A stretch of 64,000 bases of DNA from Leptolyngbya sp. NIES-3755 (GCA_001548435.1 AP017308.1:4163030-4227029); one strand, 5' to 3'. Shown: positions 1-8,834, counted from the first letter of the stretch. The notes: generated from the sequence alone by a model not told the origin. Numbers and translations: made by a program.

Positions 1-1220
1 GAAGCTCGACAATCTAATGCACCCCGGAACACACCCGGAAACGCCAACACATTATTAATTTGATTCGGATAGTCGCTTCGTCCGGTTGCCATCACTGCAA
101 CATTATCTCGAACTAATTCAGGCTGAATCTCAGGAATGGGATTTGCCATTGCAAACACGATCGGATCAGTTGCCATCGATTTCACCATTTCAGGTGTGAC
201 CACTCCAGGCGCACTCACCCCCAAGAACACATCTGCGCCGTTCATCGCATCCGCAAGCTTTCCAGATTGTTCCACTGCAAAAGCGCGTTTTTGATCGTTC
301 AAATCAGTTCGATCGACAGACAAAATTCCTTTCGAGTCGCACATGATGATGTCAGTCGCACCACTTTTTTGTAATAGAGTTGCGATCGCGACTCCAGCAG
401 CGCCCGCACCATTAATCACAATCCGAATCTCTGACATTGGTTTCTTCACGAGCTTGAGCGCATTCGTTAGAGCGGCAAGAGTGACGATCGCAGTTCCATG
501 CTGATCATCGTGGAACACTGGAATATTCAACTCTCTCTGGAGTCTTGCCTCGATTTCAAAACAGCGAGGAGCCGCAATATCTTCTAAGTTCACCCCTCCA
601 AATACAGGTGCAATTCGCTTCACCGTTTCGACAATTTCATCTGTATCTTGAGTCGCTAAACAAATCGGGAACGCATCAAGCCCGCCAAATTCTTTAAACA
701 GCATCGCCTTCCCTTCCATCACAGGCATGGATGCTTCAGCCCCTAAGTTTCCTAATCCTAAAACCGCGCTCCCATCCGTTACGATCGCCACCATGTTCTG
801 CTTCACGGTCAATTCATAGACTCGTTTTGGATCTTCAGCGATCGCAGTACAAATCCTTCCCACGCCAGGAGTATATGCCATCGCGAGATCTGCCTGTCCT
901 CTGAGGGGAATCTTACTAACAACGCTAATTTTGCCACCGCGATGCAGCGTGAATGTTCGATCGTACACATCCAGTACTTTGATATGAGGTAAATCTTTCA
1001 CCGCTTGCACGATCGTTTCTGCATGTTCGGTACTGGCAGCATCAACCGTGATATCTCGCATCGAAATATCGCGGGTTTGCTCGATGAGATCAATTTGTCC
1101 CATACTGCCCCCAAGCGTCGAAATCGCTTTGATGACACTTGCGAACATTCCGGGACGATTGGGAACCTGAAACCGGATCGTCAAGCTAAAACTGGAATTG
1201 GGAGTTAGAAGGTCTGACAT
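1..1220 (-). CDS. NAD(P)-dependent malic enzyme with N-terminal ACT domain (partial, C-terminus off the left edge)
   Basis: Cytoplasmic oxidative decarboxylation of malate to pyruvate. I translated the minus strand from ATG at 1220; the frame stays open to base 1, giving about 406 residues without a stop. Residues about 10-85 resemble an ACT ligand-binding domain (RFQVPNRPGMFASVIKAIS). The malic enzyme core follows: AMAYTPGVGRIC, the metal/substrate region VFHDDQHGTAIVT, and the Rossmann motif VINGAGAAGVAIA. An ACT domain fused in front of malic enzyme is a known cyanobacterial and bacterial arrangement and suggests allosteric control by a small ligand. NAD versus NADP preference cannot be read from the sequence. 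The 86-base gap to the next, divergent gene probably holds both promoters. Confidence 0.93.
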   Translation of the reverse strand, partial: MSDLLTPNSSFSLTIRFQVPNRPGMFASVIKAISTLGGSMGQIDLIEQTRDISMRDITVDAASTEHAETIVQAVKDLPHIKVLDVYDRTFTLHRGGKISVVSKIPLRGQADLAMAYTPGVGRICTAIAEDPKRVYELTVKQNMVAIVTDGSAVLGLGNLGAEASMPVMEGKAMLFKEFGGLDAFPICLATQDTDEIVETVKRIAPVFGGVNLEDIAAPRCFEIEARLQRELNIPVFHDDQHGTAIVTLAALTNALKLVKKPMSEIRIVINGAGAAGVAIATLLQKSGATDIIMCDSKGILSVDRTDLNDQKRAFAVEQSGKLADAMNGADVFLGVSAPGVVTPEMVKSMATDPIVFAMANPIPEIQPELVRDNVAVMATGRSDYPNQINNVLAFPGVFRGALDCRA

Positions 1221-1306
1221 GAGAAGAGTGATTTGCGACTCGGCAAATCTTACCGCAATACCGGGGCATGAATTGTAAGTAGCGAACGACTAAGGATGAT
1301 CTTCAG

Positions 1307-1747
1307 ATGCCAACGTTATATACAGAAATTGAAATTCGAGCCGCTCGATCGCAGGTCTGGCAAATCCTGATTGCGAAGGAGCGCTGGAAATATTGGAATA
1401 CTTTCTTATACGATTGTGATTCGTCTCTGCCGTTTGTGGAAGGTCGCGACGTGGCACTTTCTTTGCTGCGAAATCCAGGCGAGGAAGAAGTTCAATTTCG
1501 CCCGATCGTGACTTTAGTGCAGCCAAATTATTGTCTCAAATGGCTGTCTACCATTCCTGGTTTGCAGAATGAACATGTGTTAGAGCTTCAAGATATTGGA
1601 GTGAATCAAACCCGATTCTCGTATCGACAGAATTTTTCTGGAACGCTGGCTCGATTTCTGCTTCCATTCATCCGACGAGATGAGCGCAGAGGCATTCAAC
1701 GGATGGCTTGGGAATTAAAGCAATATGCGGAAAAAATTAATCGCTGA
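1307..1747 (+). CDS. SRPBCC (START/polyketide cyclase-like) domain protein
   Basis: 146 residues forming a single SRPBCC-type fold: an N-terminal strand with TEIEIRAARSQVWQIL, the helix-grip middle (EERWKYWNTF-like segment, VTLVQPNYCLKWLSTIPG) and a long C-terminal helix (RRGIQRMAWELKQYAEKI). The family binds hydrophobic ligands in a deep pocket; the substrate is unknown. No signal peptide or membrane segment. The 3' end overlaps the convergent TPR gene by 11 bases, so the two mRNAs must be antisense at their ends. Family assignment is good; function is open. Confidence 0.8.
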   Translation: MPTLYTEIEIRAARSQVWQILIAKERWKYWNTFLYDCDSSLPFVEGRDVALSLLRNPGEEEVQFRPIVTLVQPNYCLKWLSTIPGLQNEHVLELQDIGVNQTRFSYRQNFSGTLARFLLPFIRRDERRGIQRMAWELKQYAEKINR

Positions 1748-2618
1748 GAAGTTGATCGCGCCGAGTGACCGCATCAGAGAGGTTTGGATTCAAGTTGATC
1801 GCTTTTTCAAACGATGCGATCGCGTTTTCCCGTTGTCCAATCCGACTGAGTGCCACACCACGACTGTACCAGATACGATCGCTATTTGGGTTAATACTCA
1901 AAGCCCGGTCATAACTCTCGATCGCTTGTTTATGCAGTCCCAATCGATAGAACGCATTCGCCTGGTTGTACCAAACTTCGTATAAGTTAGGACGAATTTC
2001 TAGAACTTGCTGGTAGCTTCTCAAAGCTTCTTCGTAGCGTTCTAACCGACAAAACAAATTACCGAGATTGTAGTGAGCGGCAGAAAAATGAGGACGAGTC
2101 GAAAGGGCTTGATTGTAACTGTCGATCGCGTCTTCAAATCGCTTTAGTTGAGTTAGAACAATTCCTCGGTTGTACCAAGCTTTTGTGTAAGTCGGTTTGA
2201 GCTTGAGCGTTTCCTCATAGCTGTAAAGCGCTTCGTAGCTCGATCCAAGTTTCAATAGTGCATTCGCTCGGTTGTACCAGCCTTTGTAGTTCGCGGGACA
2301 GAGTTGAATCGCTTGATCGTAACTTGCGATCGCTTCTGCATGTCGTTGAAGTCGAGACAGTGCCATCCCTTGCAAGTTCCAAGCAGGTTCGTAATCGGCT
2401 TTCAGCAAAATCGATTCTTTAAAGCTCTCGATCGCGCTTTCATACCGCTTGAGTCCATAAAAAGCTTTTCCCCGTTCAAACCAGGCGACAAACGAACTCG
2501 GTTGACGTTGCAGGAGTTTATCGAGTGCCGCGATCGCATCCTCGTAAATTCCCGCTCGACTGAGTTGCCGAGCTTGTCTGAGATAAAATTCGACTTGAGA
2601 ATCGACAGTATCGCGCAT
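1737..2618 (-). CDS. Tetratricopeptide repeat (TPR) protein
   Basis: About 293 residues built almost entirely of roughly eight 34-residue TPR units, with the usual W/Y-N-G-A-Y-A-P spacing (for example AWYNRGIVLTQLKRFEDAI and VWYNQANAFYRLGLHKQAI). Such proteins are scaffolds for protein-protein contacts; the partner is unknown. I chose ATG at 2618 because the longer frame (to 2669) would need a TTG and adds non-TPR sequence. No signal peptide is visible, so it is probably cytoplasmic. It converges on and overlaps the SRPBCC gene. Confidence 0.85.
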   Translation of the reverse strand: MRDTVDSQVEFYLRQARQLSRAGIYEDAIAALDKLLQRQPSSFVAWFERGKAFYGLKRYESAIESFKESILLKADYEPAWNLQGMALSRLQRHAEAIASYDQAIQLCPANYKGWYNRANALLKLGSSYEALYSYEETLKLKPTYTKAWYNRGIVLTQLKRFEDAIDSYNQALSTRPHFSAAHYNLGNLFCRLERYEEALRSYQQVLEIRPNLYEVWYNQANAFYRLGLHKQAIESYDRALSINPNSDRIWYSRGVALSRIGQRENAIASFEKAINLNPNLSDAVTRRDQLLSD

Positions 2619-2765
2619 AGCTGAACAAGGTGAATGCAATCCCTGTCTAGTATCGACAGCTAAAAACAAAAGCAGACGAGTTTAACCCCATCTGCTCTAT
2701 TTTCAAGGATTTGCTTTTTGATGGGCTGTAACGAATAGAATTCGGTGGTCAGCCTATTAATTGCC

Positions 2766-4103
2766 TTAAACCTTAAGTGGTTCTTCCTGTCGCGATCGCG
2801 CTGGCGATTCGGCTGGAACTAACGTCGTATCGGTGATAATCCGCGCTCCACGGGCACGAGTGACATAACTCCAGACCCACTGAATCATCACGACCAGCTT
2901 ATTCTCAAACTCAATCAAGAAGTAGACGTGCGCCACAATCCAGATGAACCAAGCAATAAAGCCAGACAGATGAATACCACCAAGATTCGCCACGGCTGCA
3001 TTTTGTCCAATCACCGCAAGGCTACCGAACTCTTTGTAGAGGAATCGATCGAGCGATCGACTTTGTAATCTTGCCTTGATCAATCGCGCCACATACTTGC
3101 CTTCCTGCATCGCTACAGGTGCAACTCCCGGATAAGGTTTGCCTTCGGGATCAGCACAGTGAGCCAAATCGCCAATCACAAAAATGTTCGGATGATTCGG
3201 AACGCTGAGATCAGATTCGACCATGACACGACCGACACGATCGAGGGATGCTCCAGTGCGATCGCTAATCACACGACCCACTCCAGAAGCTTTCACTCCG
3301 GCTGCCCACAGAATCGTTTTTGCCGAAATGGTCTCAGTTTGATCGTCGGATTCGAGCGTCATTTTCTCGCCTTCGATTTGTGTCACTTTGGTTTTTGTCC
3401 GCACCGTGACACCCAATTTCGTTAACTGCTCAGCGGCTTTCACAGATAGATCAGCGGGATAAGGAGGCAAGACCCGATCCAAACCTTCGACTAATAAGAT
3501 CTGAGTTTCTGTCGTATCGATGCTGCGGAAATCTTGCTTCAGAGTATGGTTTGCGAGATCTGCGATCGCACCCGCCATTTCCACACCGGTCGGACCCGCA
3601 CCCACCACGACAAAGGTTAACAACGCTTTGCGCTTTTCGGGATCAGTCTCTTTCTCGGCTGCCTCGAATGCTAGGAAAATTCGACGACGAATCTCGATCG
3701 CATCTTCAACCGTCTTCAAACCAGGGGCATCATCTTTCCACTGATCGTTTCCGAAGTAGTGATGGCTCGCTCCGGTTGCCACGATCAACGTATCGTAGGG
3801 AATCGCTCCCCGACTGGTGATCACTTGCTGGTTTTCGGGATCGATGTCTCTCGCTTCGTCCATTAAGACGCAGGCATTTTTTTGGCGGCTGAGAATCGAT
3901 CGTAAAGGGGCAGAAATATCGGCAGATGAAAGGGTTCCAGTTGCGACTTGGTAGAGCAGCGGTTGGAATAAATGAAAATTACGCTTGTCAATCAAGGTCA
4001 CATCAACATCGGCGTTTTTGAGACTCTGAGCGGCATACAAGCCACCGAATCCACCACCGATAATAACCACACGATGCTTGGGCGGTTGCGTCACAGGTTC
4101 CAT
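2766..4103 (-). CDS. Type II NAD(P)H dehydrogenase (NDH-2), FAD-dependent
   Basis: Single-subunit flavoenzyme passing electrons from NAD(P)H to quinone without proton pumping. The 445-residue protein has the FAD Rossmann motif GGGFGG at residues 16-21, the NAD(P) motif GAGPTG at 168-173, and a second FAD contact VFVIGDLAHC near residue 310. The C-terminal 60 residues hold a hydrophobic helix (IAWFIWIVAHVYFLI) followed by charged sequence, typical of membrane association in this family. Length matches the family. Cyanobacteria usually carry several paralogues (NdbA/B/C); which one this is cannot be told, so no symbol is given. The long 382-base leader to the divergent YiaA/B gene suggests its own promoter. 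Confidence 0.93.
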   Translation of the reverse strand: MEPVTQPPKHRVVIIGGGFGGLYAAQSLKNADVDVTLIDKRNFHLFQPLLYQVATGTLSSADISAPLRSILSRQKNACVLMDEARDIDPENQQVITSRGAIPYDTLIVATGASHHYFGNDQWKDDAPGLKTVEDAIEIRRRIFLAFEAAEKETDPEKRKALLTFVVVGAGPTGVEMAGAIADLANHTLKQDFRSIDTTETQILLVEGLDRVLPPYPADLSVKAAEQLTKLGVTVRTKTKVTQIEGEKMTLESDDQTETISAKTILWAAGVKASGVGRVISDRTGASLDRVGRVMVESDLSVPNHPNIFVIGDLAHCADPEGKPYPGVAPVAMQEGKYVARLIKARLQSRSLDRFLYKEFGSLAVIGQNAAVANLGGIHLSGFIAWFIWIVAHVYFLIEFENKLVVMIQWVWSYVTRARGARIITDTTLVPAESPARSRQEEPLKV

Positions 4104-4485
4104 AGGTTGTCAACAATGCTTATGTGGGCGGGTGAAAGCTAGAAAAGCGCACTCTGAACAGAGGAATTCAGTCCGAAGAGCCTAAAAATGATTGGGTGAT
4201 TCAGTTCAACACATCAATTTCGGTTCCTCGCTCCTGGTTCAAAAATGCCCGGTCTCTACTCAAGTGTAATTAGCCCGTTCGTAATTTTGTGACAAATTGT
4301 AACTGAAATTGAAAGATTTTACTATCGCGTCACAAAACGATGATATTCGAGTCGTTTCTTTCATCTTCTACGGGGTTCGAGACGGAAAAACAGGACAAAT
4401 CTGAGACTGTCTACTTTTTATGCTTCGTACCCGAAGTAAAAGCTATCTTTCGAGGTATCGACTCTATTGCTTTCAGGAGAGCCTC
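4104..4485. other. Intergenic stretch between divergent genes
   Basis: 382 bases separating the NDH-2 gene (leftward) from the YiaA/B gene (rightward). It should hold both promoters. A/T-rich sequence with TGTGACAAATTGTAAC near 4288-4303 looks like half of a dyad, but I see no convincing complete operator, no structured RNA and no coding frame with a ribosome binding site. Confidence 0.5.
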
Positions 4486-4773
4486 ATGCAGAAGTACGAC
4501 AGCACCACTCAAGCTCACAGTAACGCATGGATTTTTCAGGCTTGGGCATCGTTCGCGATTTCGGTTACGGCAACGACGATCGGGATTTGTTATCTGCCTG
4601 TTGACGGTTGGGTGAAGGGGTACGTTGGAATGGGGACGCTCTTTACGGTGGCATCGACGTTTAGTGTGGCAAAGACAACACGCGATATGCACGAATCGAA
4701 GCGACTGGTCTCACGAGTGGATGAAGCGAAATTAGAGCGGATCTTAACGGAACACGACCCGTTCAAGAAGTAG
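4486..4773 (+). CDS. YiaA/YiaB-family two-helix inner membrane protein
   Basis: 95 residues with two hydrophobic helices (AWASFAISVTATTIGICYL and VGMGTLFTVASTFSVAKTT), followed by a charged tail (RDMHESKRLVSRVDEAKLERIL). This matches the YiaA/YiaB two-helix family of bacterial inner membrane proteins, whose function is not established. ATG at 4486 is chosen because AGGAG lies 6 bases upstream (4475-4479); the upstream in-frame extension to 4420 lacks such a site. Monocistronic: a heptamer-repeat hairpin begins 7 bases after the stop. Confidence 0.85.
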   Translation: MQKYDSTTQAHSNAWIFQAWASFAISVTATTIGICYLPVDGWVKGYVGMGTLFTVASTFSVAKTTRDMHESKRLVSRVDEAKLERILTEHDPFKK

Positions 4774-4780
4774 TTAGGTA

Positions 4781-4857
4781 TGAGGTGCGAGGTGTGAGGT
4801 ATGAGGTGTGAGGTGCATTTCGCACCCCGTACCCCGTACCCCACACCCCGCACCCCG
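4781..4857. repeat. Two facing arrays of heptamer repeats forming a long imperfect hairpin
   Basis: Five consecutive 7-base units of form YGAGGTR (4781-4815), a 7-base spacer CATTTCG (4816-4822), then five units of form YACCCCR (4823-4857). The second arm is the inverse complement of the first except for one A-C mismatch at the same place in every unit. Short tandem heptamers are a known feature of filamentous cyanobacterial genomes (STRR class); the facing layout could fold as RNA. It sits between the YiaA/B stop and the FHA-PBP1 start and could act as a terminator, a processing site or a leader element. Confidence 0.8.
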
Positions 4858-4890
4858 CTAAAATATCTACAGTCCCCGATCGCTTCCTCC

Positions 4891-7161
4891 ATGACTCAAC
4901 CGCCTCTGCCCCCACGTCGATCGCAAACCGTTCTCGGCAATTTCACCCAAGCTGTTAAAACGACACTCACGCGAATCAATTTCTCAAAGCTGAGATTGAA
5001 ACCGAATGCGCGAGTGCCAGAATTATTCGTGCAAGATGCCGATGCCCCAAAGGCACAGGTATTCCCGCTGTTGGGCGATCGCTATTCGATCGGGCGCAGT
5101 TCTAAGTCGTGCGATATCGTGGTGCGGAATCCGGTGGTGAGTCAAGTTCATGCTGTGATCAAACGCGATCGCAAACGGAAATTTTTGGGATTGCCGACTC
5201 GATCGAGGTTCATGATTCGCGATGAAGGGTCAACAAATGGACTTTATCGCGGCAAACGGAAGCTGAAATCGAAAATTCTCTACAACGGCGATGTCATTTC
5301 TTTAGGTCCGCCTGAACTTGCCGCATCGGTTCGCGTTCAATATAAAGATCCGCTGCCTTGGTATCTCAAAGCGGTTCGATACGGATTGTTCGGAATCAGT
5401 GGGGTGACGGCTCTAACGGTTGCAGTCGTTGGAATCGAATGGCAACGATTTTCAGTGTATCCATTGCCGGAATCGGTTCAGGGTCCGGTTGTGATTAATT
5501 CGCGAGATGGGCAACCGCTCCGAACACCGAGAACCGATCGACATGTTGAAATCCAAAACATGAGAGATTTTTCCCAATTCTTACCGGATGCGGTAATGGC
5601 TTCTGAGGATTCAAGGTTCTTCTGGCATTTGGGCGTTGATCCAATTGGAACCGCTCGCGCTTTGTTTACGAATGTTCGTGGCGGAGAAATCCGAGAAGGC
5701 GGAAGTACCCTGACTCAACAATTGGCAAGAAGTGTTTTGCCTGATTATGTCGGGCGACAAGATTCGGCGGGGCGGAAAATTCGAGAAGCGATCGTCGCGC
5801 TCAAACTCGAAACCGTCTACAGCAAAGATTTCTTATTGAAGATGTACATGAATCGGGTTTACCTTGGTAGCGGGATTTATGGATTTGAAGACGCATCACA
5901 GTTCTACTTCGGGAAATCCGCGAAAGATTTGAGCTTATCGGAAGCGGCGACTTTGGTTGGAATTTTGCCTGCACCGAATAGTTTTAATCCAGTCACGAAC
6001 TATAAAGCGGCAGTTGACTACCGCGATCGAGTCCTCGAACGAATGGCGCAACAGGGCATGGTGTCGCAAGAAGAAGCCGATCGTGCGCGTCGATCGCGGA
6101 TTGAAATTAGTCCGAGAGCGCGGCAAGAATTACAAAGTGCGATCGCGCCTTATTTCTACAGTGCCGTGTTTGATGAACTTGAATCGCTGCTCGGTGGCAG
6201 TCTTGCGAGCGAAGGCAATTTTATTGTTGAAACGGGACTCGATCGACGACTGCAATCAAGAGCCGAAGCTGCTTTGAGAAATAGCGTCGAAACCACTGGC
6301 GCAAGTGCAGGATACTCTCAAGGTGCTGTCGTCACACTGAATGCAAAAACGGGTGAAGTGCTTGCGATGGTGGGCGGAACGGACTACCGAGAAAGTCAGT
6401 TTAATCGGGCAACTCAAGCACTCAGACAGCCCGGATCGACCTTTAAAATCTTCGCGTACACGGCAGCCCTCGAACAAGGTATCTCTCCAGGAACCAGCTA
6501 CTCTTGTGCACCTTTAAATTGGGGTGGACAGGTTTATGACGGTTGTGGAGGCGGTTCGGCAGATTTTTACTCAGGGCTTGCACAGTCGCTCAACGTGATC
6601 GCGCTAAGGGTTGCTCAAGATGTGGGACTCGATAAAGTCGTGCAAATGGCGCAGCGAATGGGCGTGAAATCGAACCTAAAGGCGGTTCCAGGACTGGTTT
6701 TAGGACAAAGTGAAACGACCCCTTTGGAAATGACCAGTGCATTTGGTGTGCTGGCGAATGATGGGGTTCGGAATCGTCCGCATACAATTAAGCGAATTCT
6801 GGACAGTGGAGACTGTAAGAATCGCGAGGACATCAATACTTGTCGAGTGATTTATCAAGCCGATCAGGATGGCGAAAACAATCAGCGAGTCATTCAACCG
6901 GAAGTGGCGCAGACGATGACGACATTGCTCCAGGGAGTGGTGCGATCGGGAACGGGACGTGCCGCCGCGATCGGACTCGGTGAAGCTGGAAAAACGGGAA
7001 CGACGAATGATAACAAAGACCTATGGTTTATTGGCTATGTCCCAAGTCAGACGATCGTGACTGGCGTATGGCTAGGGAACGATAATAACGCTCCAACTGA
7101 CGGAAATAGTGGGCTTGCTGCGAAACTTTGGGGCGACTATATGCGTCAAGTGGTTCGATGA
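4891..7161 (+). CDS. Class A penicillin-binding protein with N-terminal FHA domain
   Basis: Bifunctional peptidoglycan glycosyltransferase/DD-transpeptidase, 756 residues from ATG 4891. Residues about 58-140 form an FHA phosphothreonine-binding domain (GRSSKSCDIVV, then S/H and DEGSTNGLY motifs), followed by one membrane helix at about 161-182. The GT51 domain carries EDSRFFWHLGVD (E239) and EGGSTLTQQLAR. The transpeptidase has STFK (516-519), SLN (566-568) and KTGT (701-704), so both activities look intact. The cytoplasmic FHA domain suggests control by Ser/Thr phosphorylation. A longer frame from 4801 would translate the upstream heptamer repeat and is unlikely. There is no Shine-Dalgarno; the bases before the ATG (CTTCCTCC) even resemble an anti-SD. 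Confidence 0.93.
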   Translation: MTQPPLPPRRSQTVLGNFTQAVKTTLTRINFSKLRLKPNARVPELFVQDADAPKAQVFPLLGDRYSIGRSSKSCDIVVRNPVVSQVHAVIKRDRKRKFLGLPTRSRFMIRDEGSTNGLYRGKRKLKSKILYNGDVISLGPPELAASVRVQYKDPLPWYLKAVRYGLFGISGVTALTVAVVGIEWQRFSVYPLPESVQGPVVINSRDGQPLRTPRTDRHVEIQNMRDFSQFLPDAVMASEDSRFFWHLGVDPIGTARALFTNVRGGEIREGGSTLTQQLARSVLPDYVGRQDSAGRKIREAIVALKLETVYSKDFLLKMYMNRVYLGSGIYGFEDASQFYFGKSAKDLSLSEAATLVGILPAPNSFNPVTNYKAAVDYRDRVLERMAQQGMVSQEEADRARRSRIEISPRARQELQSAIAPYFYSAVFDELESLLGGSLASEGNFIVETGLDRRLQSRAEAALRNSVETTGASAGYSQGAVVTLNAKTGEVLAMVGGTDYRESQFNRATQALRQPGSTFKIFAYTAALEQGISPGTSYSCAPLNWGGQVYDGCGGGSADFYSGLAQSLNVIALRVAQDVGLDKVVQMAQRMGVKSNLKAVPGLVLGQSETTPLEMTSAFGVLANDGVRNRPHTIKRILDSGDCKNREDINTCRVIYQADQDGENNQRVIQPEVAQTMTTLLQGVVRSGTGRAAAIGLGEAGKTGTTNDNKDLWFIGYVPSQTIVTGVWLGNDNNAPTDGNSGLAAKLWGDYMRQVVR

Positions 7162-7460
7162 AGTTGATAAATCTTCTCTGTAGTATTACGGAGTATTTTT
7201 CTGAACTTCTTCCGCTTATCGAGTCTGCTCAATTTGCGCTCCCGAAGAATTACGGATTGTTTATTCTTGCTCAGATAAGAATTTGTTAGATTAAAAAGTG
7301 TCTTACGATCGAACGAGACGCTACCTGACTTTGGGTGCTTCTGCGTGGTTATACGGCAGATTTTGACCTCTACCAAAAGACGGATTGTGGAAAATCTTTG
7401 CAAAACCTTTAATATTTGCATGGATTGTAAATCTACCTTTACCGATTTGGCAGACTCAGA
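7162..7460. other. Intergenic stretch, A/T-rich, no feature recognised
   Basis: 299 bases between FHA-PBP1 and the BON-like gene. A minus-strand frame crosses it but has biased, low-information composition and no recognisable domain. I see no structured RNA or strong terminator; the 3' part presumably holds the promoter of the next gene. Confidence 0.4.
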
Positions 7461-7820
7461 ATGACAATGACAAGGGTGCAATTACGAGAACCGTCTTCTA
7501 CCGCGCCGAAATCTGCGAAGTGTGATTCCTTTTTTGATGCTCACACCATGACATACTCCCTTTTGAATACGATTCCGCCTGAGCGGGTCGGTCTTAATGG
7601 CGAATATGACCATAGCGGTTTGGCGAAGCGAGTTCTTCAGGCTTTCCAAGCTCATTTCCCGGCTCAAGATTTAGCAGGATTGCGAGTGAATCAACGCGGG
7701 AAGGTCGTGATCTTGTTGGGAAGCTTACGATCGACAGAATTATTAAACCAATTAACATCGATCGCGATCAACGTGGATGGCGCGATCGATGTCGAAACCA
7801 ACGGCATTCGATTCAGATAA
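7461..7820 (+). CDS. Small protein with a BON-like domain
   Basis: 119 residues from ATG 7461, or 90 from ATG 7548, which begins right before the conserved-looking part; neither has a clear ribosome binding site, so the start is uncertain. Residues 45-119 fit a BON pattern: a helix (SGLAKRVLQAFQAHF), LRVNQRGKVVILLGSL, a second helix and a terminal VDGAIDVETNGIRF. BON domains bind phospholipids or small ligands and often sit in envelope proteins, but no signal peptide is visible here. It overlaps the end of the convergent ureidoglycolate lyase gene by 8 bases. The family call is from pattern only. Confidence 0.6.
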   Translation: MTMTRVQLREPSSTAPKSAKCDSFFDAHTMTYSLLNTIPPERVGLNGEYDHSGLAKRVLQAFQAHFPAQDLAGLRVNQRGKVVILLGSLRSTELLNQLTSIAINVDGAIDVETNGIRFR

Positions 7821-8301
7821 TCTCAAATTCAACGCCATAAGTCGCTCTGAGATCACAAGTGTCGTGATCGACAATATTAGTGTCACTCAGTTCGAGATTG
7901 TAGAAATCAACCACCTCGCCATCGAAGTAGGGTCCGGCGTGCCAGGTTCCAATGTCGAGTTTGATGAAACAATTGCCGGGAATTCGGAATGCAGTGAGAT
8001 CAGCGATCGCTGGATTTTCCGCTGTTCCTGGAGGCGCGACGACGATCAGCCATTCTTTGCCTTCCAGCGAACCGAGACACTGAGTACAGTGCTGATGGCG
8101 AGTGATCTTGTGAAACTTTCGTCCTCGATGCTTCAGGCGCATGATGTAGAAGCGGGGAATGCCATTCTGTAGATGAAGTTGGGCATCTTCTTGATCAAAG
8201 TTTTTCCCATCATTTGAAGCTTGGATCAATTGTCCGAACGGACGAAAGTTCTCAGTCGTGATCAGACTGGCTTGAATCTGTTGAATCGTTGAGGACGGCA
8301 T
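7813..8301 (-). CDS. allA: Ureidoglycolate lyase (AllA family)
   Basis: Releases urea from ureidoglycolate to give glyoxylate, the last step of allantoate use. The 162-residue cupin-like protein shows the AllA signature regions: ITTENFRPFGQLI at the N-terminus, RHQHCTQCLGSLEGKEWLIVVAPP in the middle (the position of the family's conserved H and substrate pocket) and FIKLDIGTWHAGPYF near the end. Length is typical. No allantoinase or allantoate hydrolase lies beside it, so the rest of the purine route must be elsewhere or the enzyme serves another ureido compound. It converges with the BON-like gene. Confidence 0.85.
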   Translation of the reverse strand: MPSSTIQQIQASLITTENFRPFGQLIQASNDGKNFDQEDAQLHLQNGIPRFYIMRLKHRGRKFHKITRHQHCTQCLGSLEGKEWLIVVAPPGTAENPAIADLTAFRIPGNCFIKLDIGTWHAGPYFDGEVVDFYNLELSDTNIVDHDTCDLRATYGVEFEII

Positions 8302-8405
8302 TAAAATCTCTCCCGTGGTTTATAGCGAACCTTTCTTGAGATTGACGATCGATTGCTAAATTCTTTCTAGGATGCCATGAGTAACTCGTAATGAGGATAT
8401 AACTC

Positions 8406-8834
8406 ATGAATACATTAAAACGAATTCGCCAGGCTGTATTGTTGGTTCTATTGATGGCAATGGTGCTGATTGCTCCGATGCAGGCGGCGTTTGCAGCAGA
8501 TCCGTCTTACTCGCCGGGTGCACCTGATAGCCCGTTGAAGAAGGAAAAGACGTTGTACGAAGGTCGTCGCACGGTTAGCACTGGACAACAACCAGAAGCG
8601 AAAGATTTACCGGGCAAGATTCAGCAAGATCTGAAGAATATTGACAGCGATCGACCCAAGACGACGGGCGAATGGAATCGTGAAGCACAGGAAACCGCAG
8701 GCGAACCGGGTAAGCGCTTAGGTCGAATTGCAAAGGAAACGGGTGAAGCAGTGAAGGACTTTGGAGGAATGTATCCTGATACCGCAGAGCGTAGCGGTGA
8801 TGCGTTGCAAGAAAGTCTCGATCGTTCTAACTAA
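8406..8834 (+). CDS. Exported, highly charged protein of unknown function
   Basis: 142 residues: a clear signal peptide (basic start MNTLKRIRQ, hydrophobic LLVLLMAMVLIAPM, cleavage after AFA), then a hydrophilic mature chain rich in K, E, D, P and G. It has amphipathic repeats such as GKRLGRIAKETGEAVKDFGG, with no cysteines, pointing to a soluble periplasmic or lumenal helical protein. I do not recognise a named domain; similar secreted proteins occur in filamentous cyanobacteria. GAGG lies about 10 bases before the ATG. The stop overlaps the end of the convergent tsaB by 8 bases. Confidence 0.75.
   Translation: MNTLKRIRQAVLLVLLMAMVLIAPMQAAFAADPSYSPGAPDSPLKKEKTLYEGRRTVSTGQQPEAKDLPGKIQQDLKNIDSDRPKTTGEWNREAQETAGEPGKRLGRIAKETGEAVKDFGGMYPDTAERSGDALQESLDRSN

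Noticed and set aside
4781-4857. CRISPR-like or attachment-site reading of the heptamer arrays
   Set aside because: Units are 7 bases and contiguous without spacers; this is an STRR-type repeat, not CRISPR.
7146-7481. 111-residue minus-strand ORF after FHA-PBP1
   Set aside because: Low-information, Lys/Arg/Ser-biased sequence with no domain and no ribosome binding site; it overlaps the ends of two real plus-strand genes.
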